Positions 58,637-64,000 of a DNA stretch of 64,000 nt are shown here, one piece after another (the stretch's first letter is position 1; each line of letters begins with the position of its first letter). Made by a program: the position numbers and the translations under genes. This DNA comes from Papaver somniferum (lineage: Eukaryota > Streptophyta > Magnoliopsida > Ranunculales > Papaveraceae). Under the pieces are notes generated by a model. That model was not told the origin of the DNA and did not search any database. It saw nothing but the letters and a program-made list of their open reading frames with translations. The stretch spans positions 164,934,339-164,998,338 of the forward strand of contig NC_039366.1 in assembly GCF_003573695.1 (NCBI RefSeq), read 5' to 3'.

Positions 58637-61072
58637 TGTTAGAGCATTGCTCGGTCGAACTCGCATGCGTTGCTATCTCAAGCATGTTTGTCAATGTTAG
58701 TGATCAAAACTATAAGTCTTGATTTCTAGTCTACTATAGCTAAGTCTAAGACTAGGATAGAAAGTGTAGTTGAGCTCAAGGACTTCATGGCGATTCATCA
58801 TACAAGTAGAAGAACTACTCAAGGAACCGGTGGAACTTCTCGACAAAAAGGTATGTGAAGACTTGAACTTATCTGTCACTCAAAAGTCTATCTACTCTAT
58901 CTCCTACTTCTTGAGACAGAAAGTCGTATGTTATATATATAGACTTAGATTATACACATTTGGTATTTCGAGCCGAGTATACCTCGCCTATCTATATCTC
59001 GAAATATGTGTTGGTAAGCTTTTCGCTTCGACCAAGTTTATCTTTACCTAGTGACAAAAGTCATGATATGTTTCAATCATTTTGAAAATTGCTTTGACGA
59101 GAAATGGTGTAACAACTATATAACGTCCTCTAAGAATGTTTCAATGATTGGAATGAGAGTTTAGATTACATAACCAATGATGGACATAAGCATTGTTGTG
59201 GAAACACATTTATGTATAAGTCCTATTCCTTGAACCAAAGTTTTCGAACTTTGTTGATCAAGAGAACCTAAAGAATGGCAAGTGCCAAGTCCGCGAACTC
59301 AGTCGCCGAACTGCCGAAGTTCTCAAACCCGAGAATTTCTGCTGGAGTCGACAAACTACTTGCGTAAGCTAAGTCCGCGAACCCAGTCCGCGAACCGGCG
59401 AAGTTCTCATCCCGAGAATTTCTGCTGGAGTTTGTAAACTCTATCCGGTGTATTAAGTCCGCGAACCTAGTCAGCGAACTTGAGAAGGTTATATATCTGA
59501 AGATGATTTCTGAACTTAAAAAGACTAAGGAATGCAGTTTGCAAACCGTGGCTATAAAAGTTCATGAACCGATTCAAGTGAATCAAATCATATTTGCTTC
59601 AATTGTGTCTTGTGTAGTTACATAAGATTTCCTTGCAATTGAACAACTCTCTAACTAGTTCATTTGAGTCATTTGAACTAGTTATGGTGAAGAAGAACAT
59701 GGTTGACATGAAATGCTCATATGGCTAACCTTTTGGTTAACTATTGTTGAACCAACAATGTACAATAATGGGTACGATTAACAAACCTAGAAGCGTGCAG
59801 TTCATTGTGTATAACAAGCTAAGTTTTCGATATAACGGTTGAGAAATATTAGCTTGAATCTAAATCAGGTTTTCATCTAACGGTGAATATTGATTGCTTT
59901 GTTACCAAGGCAAAACCCTGATTTGAAAGACTATATAAAGGAGACATCTAGTATTGTGCAAAACTAATCCCCACACCTTACGTGTGATACTAGTTTGCGT
60001 ACTAGAGTCGGTTCTCCTTTAACCTTTGGTTTTCTTCTTCTAAAACCAGGTTAACGACTTAAAGACTTCATTGGGATTGTGAAGCCAGACCGATACTACT
60101 TTTATCGTAGTTGTGTGATCTGATCTTGCATCTTCTATCATACGAGTACAATCAGATTGATTGGCTTGATATTTGATATCTCCGATAGGCAAGATATAAA
60201 AAGTAATCACAAACATCTTCGTCTCATTGTTTGTGATTCCACAACATCTTGTTTCGCTACCATACGATTAAGATTTTTGTGAGGTGATTGATTAATCTAG
60301 GCTGTTCTTCGGGAATATAAGACCGGATTATCAATTGGTTGCTGTTCACCTTGATTATTATCAAAAGACGGAACAAAAACTTTAGGGTTTTTCTGTGGGA
60401 GACAGATTGATCCTTTGATAGACTTGTCTGTGTGAGACAGATTTGTTTATTGTCAAAGCCTGCGATTTTGGGTCGTACCAACTCTTAGTTGTGGGTGAGA
60501 TTAGCTAAGGGAATCAACTGCGCAGTATCCTGCTGGGATCAGAGGCGTAGGGAGCACAACTGTACCTTGGATCAGTGGGAGACTGATTGGGGTTCAACTA
60601 CAGTCAAGTCCGAAGTTAGCTTGGAGTAGGCTAGTGTCTGTAGCGGCTTAATACAGTGTGTGTTCAATCTGGACTAGGTCCCGGGGTTTTTCTGCATTTG
60701 CGGTTTCCTCGTTAAAAAAATTTATGGTGTCTGTGTTATTTCAATTTCCGCATTATATTGTTTTATCTTTATAATTGAAATAATACAGGTTGTGCGTCAG
60801 ATCAATCAATTGGAGAATCCGACCTAACGGTAGTTGATTGATATTGATTGACACTTGGATATTGGTCTTTGGTACCATCCAAGTTATTCCTTGTATTTGA
60901 TTAGTACTCGCAGTTTCTGTTTGAGGAAATCAAATCAAGAGAGAGATATAAACTCGTTGATATACTTTTAGTTGATTGAGTCTTGTTGATTCTCTTAAAA
61001 GAATATTCGAGTTTGTCCATACAGATTGCTAAGCGAAATACTGGGTGGTGTTGTTAGACCCCCGCTTTTTCA
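58637..61072 (+). repeat. Array LTR4 (3' outer)
   Basis: Complete LTR with canonical TGTTAGAGCA...GCTTTTTCA ends. It differs from LTR1 by many substitutions (for example AGAACCTAAAGAATGG and an extra CTCAGTCGCCGAA stretch near 59295), so it has accumulated independent changes since insertion. It is followed by GTTCC, not by a PBS, hence it is the 3' end of the array. Confidence 0.9.
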
Positions 61073-61747
61073 GTTCCCACTTCAAATTTCAGATACCAGA
61101 AGATATGGTGCGCGCGAAGATATCCGTTGACGTTGCTTAAATCTTTATCGAATATATACATTTTATATATCTTTTATTTTATATTTCTTTCCTAATTCTG
61201 TAAAACAACACATTATTATATTTATATCACATGAGAGATTCTTATATTAATAATCAGAGTGTTTGGATTCTGTCTTGGGGTTAGCTTATGTAGTTATGGT
61301 TGTTGAAGTCAATAATCCAGATTTGTTGTTTCATTTAGGTTGGATTATTTTAGCTAAGCAGAATTAAGAGTTGGGGCGTCACAAGTAGGGTTATATGTTT
61401 CCATTGAGCACCCCTTTGGGATGATGTGCTCACTCGTTCCCACTTCAGATTTCAGATACCAGAAGATATGGTGCACGCGAAGATATCTGTTGACGTTGCT
61501 TAAAGCTTTATCGAATATATACATTTTATATATCTTTTATTTTATATTCTTTCTTGATTCTGTAAAACAACACATTATTATATTTATATCACATGAGAGA
61601 TTCTTATATTAAAATAATCAGAGTGTTTGGGTTCTGTCTTGGGGTTAGCTTATGTAGTTATGGTTGTTGAAGTCAATAATCTAGATTTGTTGTTTCATTT
61701 AGGTTGGATTATATTAGCTAAGCAGGATTAAGAGTTGGGGCGTCACA
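61073..61747 (+). repeat. Element T 5' LTR, right end, with 363-bp internal duplication
   Basis: GTTCCCACTTC...TTTCAGATACC starts at 61073 and again at 61436, a period of 363 bp. Both copies end in GGGGCGTCACAAG. The LTR ends at 61747 (...GCGTCACA), three bases before the PBS. The first GTTCC is also the right target duplication of the array. Confidence 0.7.
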
Positions 61748-61750
61748 AGT

Positions 61751-61762
61751 TGGTATCAGAGC
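61751..61762 (+). promoter_or_regulatory. PBS for initiator tRNA-Met, element T
   Basis: TGGTATCAGAGC, three bases after the LTR end CACA. Confidence 0.85.
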
Positions 61763-62527
61763 TCACTATTAAATCTTACACGGGAAACGGTAAATAATTC
61801 TTAGTGGCAGATAGAAAAATAGATTAGCTTAGAACTGGTTTGGGTTGTGACACAAACTTTAATCACTAAAAGCTATCAATAACCAAAACATTTATTTTGT
61901 TGATTGATTTGTTTTTTTTAGCTGTGTGTACTTTTAATGAAATAAAAATTATTGGGTAAACCAATTACTATATGTTTTGCAAGCTATATAGATTGGAGAA
62001 TAATTAGTCTAGAGATTTAGGACACGTAGATAAACCAATACCAGAAACATAGCGAGATTAGTATATTTGATATATCCCGAAAGTCATATGGAAACTTATT
62101 GAGTACCTTGACTTATACGTAGAACCAACAATTTATTGAGATAGAAAATTAGTGTAAAGAACATAGATTTAATTATTTGTTAGTGCTTAAATCAGTTTAC
62201 CTGAGGTTGATAGTATCGACAGATAGATTACAGATTCATATAGAAAATCTATTATAGAATATCTTCCAATGTACTTAGAACCAGTAATCTGTTGAAATAG
62301 AAAATAGTCTATTGAACCTAAAACTACAAATTTTATACTTTAGTAGTAGAAAGCCATCTAGAATTGTGTTCCATTTCTTTTGTTTCGAACTCAATCAAAA
62401 TGAGTTGGATTTTCGCACGTTTATAAGTATTAACAGTACTTACGATAGTCGAGAGATAGTATTATAATATAAGGTGGGGGGTTTTGAAGACCAGAAGAAG
62501 GTTCGATTTTCGAGGATGAAAATGTAT
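61763..62527 (+). other. Element T interior, non-coding remnant
   Basis: Only about 765 bp, AT-rich, no open frame of note. The end (TTCGATTTTCGAGGATGAAA) resembles the polyprotein end region of Del/Tekay-type gypsy elements, so the element lost its gag-pol by deletion. Confidence 0.6.
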
Positions 62528-62540
62528 AAAGTGGGAAGAA
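62528..62540 (+). promoter_or_regulatory. Polypurine tract, element T
   Basis: AAAGTGGGAAGAA directly before TGTAAGGACCC of the 3' LTR. Confidence 0.75.
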
Positions 62541-64000
62541 TGTAAGGACCCTCAAGATCGTCAACGCTGTTGGACCAGTCCAGAGATGAATTATCCGCTA
62601 ATAACTCGATTAGTTTAACACGAACGTTAATTAACAGAAATTAATCTAACAATAATCTAAATACGAAACTAGTATCGTTAGATAAGTCTCGAAAATTATG
62701 TGCAATGGATTACTCGACCGTGTCATTCTGATACCGGACAAAGAAAATATTATTGGATTAGTACGAAGGGAAAAATTGTGGTTTCACAGATAAACCGCTT
62801 GGCTTCCCTTATCCTTTCTACTGGGTGTCCCAGTAATAATCTTTGGTCTTATCTCTAGCCAACGTGAAGAAGATTTCATTTTTCTTATTTTCTTCTTCTT
62901 CTTCTTCTTCTTCTTATCTGTTCTTCCTTTCTTTTTCTCTGTCGATTTCAGTACCAAAGATTTGAGTTTAAATCTTGTGAGAAATTCTGGTTTACCTTGT
63001 TATCATGTTAATCGAAGACGAAGGCGATGGTACTGAAATCGTTTAATCTCAGGAAGAAAATGAAGGGTAAGTTAATTTAGGGTTTTGAATTGATTGATTT
63101 CTCTTTATGAAATTGTTATGATTTGATAAATCTAGGGTGGGTGTTTGACTTGGGGTTGCTGATTTAGACTTTTGTAGAAAAACAAAGGAATTCAATGTAT
63201 GGGTGTTGATGAAGTTCAAGTTACAGGTGAAGGACATGAATGATCTGTTGGTGTTATTGATGCGAAGATTGAAGGAAAAAGTGATGGAATGCAATGGATT
63301 TGTGGATGTAGTTTAGGTTATAATGAGATACATGGGATGTGAAGTTTAATTTAGAATTGGAGGTGATGGCATGGGCAGATAGGGAGTGAACTGGTGATTG
63401 GGTTATAGATGAATGCTTAGGATTTTTGCACGGGGAGTGAATATTGCATGTTGGGTGAAGCTAGTTGTGTCATTGCAGTTGGAGATAAATCAATATTATT
63501 GGTTGGTTTAAGTGTTTACAGTTCATGGAAGTTGTGGTGCTGCTGAACTGGGGGTATTGCAGGCTGCTGATGTAGCTAATAGTGCTAGTGGAGGACATAA
63601 TAACACAGTTTGGAATTGAGTTGTATTGGCAGGTACTGAATGAATTGTTAAGGATATTGCTCTAGGATGGTGGCTTGAGGAAGTTGATACAGTTTAGGCT
63701 GAACTCCAACTGAATAAGAGTTGAACTGAAGTTTGTATTAGAGTTTTGGCCCGTGATATGAGTTGTTGTTGCACCATGGAGGTGCAACAGAGTGTTTGGC
63801 CTGTATTATGGCTCTAGCTTGAACCCTTGGCCTTTCTGACTGAACTTATTCAGTCTGATTCGTTTGTTATTGCCTGACTCAGCTATCTTATTGAGTTGAC
63901 TCGTTAACCAGACTTGACTCAGTTGACAATTTGACCAGGACATTGTATTGATTTTTGACGTAGACTGTTAGAGATCCGTTGACTGTTAGCTTGCTTGACC
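62541..64000 (+). repeat. Element T 3' LTR (runs off the window)
   Basis: It aligns with 25366-26540 up to GCTGAACTCCAACTG. It then continues with sequence not present in the broken 5' LTR (from 63714), including a GTTGCACCATGGAGGTGCAAC inverted repeat at about 63770-63790. It contains a CTT microsatellite at 62889-62916. It has no gene. Confidence 0.8.
62889..62916 (+). repeat. CTT microsatellite in the T 3' LTR
   Basis: An almost pure CTT run. Its counterpart in the 5' LTR (25702-25745) is longer and interrupted. Confidence 0.75.

Larger units (their letters stand above)
40374..61072 (+). mobile_element. Tandem TR-GAG array: LTR1-int1-LTR2-int2-LTR3-int3-LTR4
   Basis: Four LTRs (2439, 2431, 2408 and 2436 bp) alternate with three interiors (3681, 3661 and 3643 bp), giving a period of about 6.05-6.12 kb. 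All point in the + direction. Each of LTR1-3 is followed by a PBS (TGGTATCAGAGC, damaged after LTR3), and each of LTR2-4 is preceded by a GGAGGAGAT-type PPT (GGGGAGAT before LTR4). One pair of target duplications flanks the entire array. Only gag-type coding sequence is present, so it is non-autonomous and P-family related. Confidence 0.9.
25366..64000 (+). mobile_element. Element T: non-coding LTR retrotransposon hosting two nested arrays
   Basis: The 5' LTR starts at 25366 (TGTAAGGACCC) and, after two insertions, ends at 61747 (GCGTCACA). The PBS is at 61751, there is a non-coding interior of about 0.78 kb, then a PPT and a 3' LTR from 62541. The left 1.2 kb of both LTRs align. CGAGGATGAAAATG...AAAGTGGGAAGAA before the 3' LTR resembles the polyprotein end plus PPT of Del/Tekay-type gypsy elements. 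With almost the whole gag-pol missing it is a deletion derivative. It lies inside the Tat-like element. Confidence 0.65.

Noticed and set aside
1..64000. CRISPR array, rRNA or tRNA genes
   Set aside because: The direct repeats present are LTRs and motif clusters. No cloverleaf-forming or rRNA-like sequence was noticed; the tRNA-like 12-18-mers are primer-binding sites.

Overview
This window looks like nuclear DNA from a flowering plant. It holds no gene I would assign to the host. Nearly all of it is LTR retrotransposons nested inside one another. The evidence is plant-type Ty3/gypsy pol domains, PBS sites matching initiator-Met and Asp tRNAs, LTRs with TG...CA ends and 5-bp target duplications, and a very low density of long open frames. 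The most abundant LTR (called family P here) reminds me of poppy-type repeats, but that is memory only and should carry little weight.

Layout. 1-898 is the 3' part of a P-family LTR on the + strand. 899-5227 is AT-rich, with a probable Tat-type LTR remnant (about 2470-2808) and an old diverged P-like LTR (about 3340-4560). 5228-13007 is a minus-strand P element (P1) with a complete 3' LTR, a gag-only interior and a truncated 5' LTR. At 13008 a Ty3/gypsy Tat-like element is inserted into that LTR: 5' LTR 13008-13913, gag deleted, half a protease, RT, RNase H and integrase, all broken. A solo P-type LTR (16357-18388) with a perfect AAATC duplication sits between RT and RNase H. Downstream of integrase the Tat element carries a multi-exon antisense gene (about 25070 to 21134) with five convincing GT-AG introns.

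At 25366 a further element (T) begins. Its 5' LTR is broken up by a minus-strand Athila-like pair with the order LTR-interior-LTR-truncated interior (26655-39679), and by a plus-strand array with the order LTR-int-LTR-int-LTR-int-LTR (40374-61072). T resumes at 61073, has its PBS at 61751, a non-coding interior of about 0.8 kb, a PPT, and a 3' LTR from 62541 running off the window.

The most notable result is the 20.7-kb array. It has four LTRs and three interiors and is flanked by one pair of target duplications. Its two inner LTRs are chimeras: the left parts match the outer right LTR and the right parts match the outer left LTR, with a different switch point in each. That is the signature expected of repeated unequal LTR-LTR crossing over. 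A second, independent tandem arrangement (the Athila-like pair) lies in the same window. The array interiors encode only a broken gag with a CCHC knuckle plus a small unknown 90-residue frame, so it belongs with the gag-only non-autonomous class (TR-GAG). No tRNA, rRNA, CRISPR or intact protein-coding host gene was seen.
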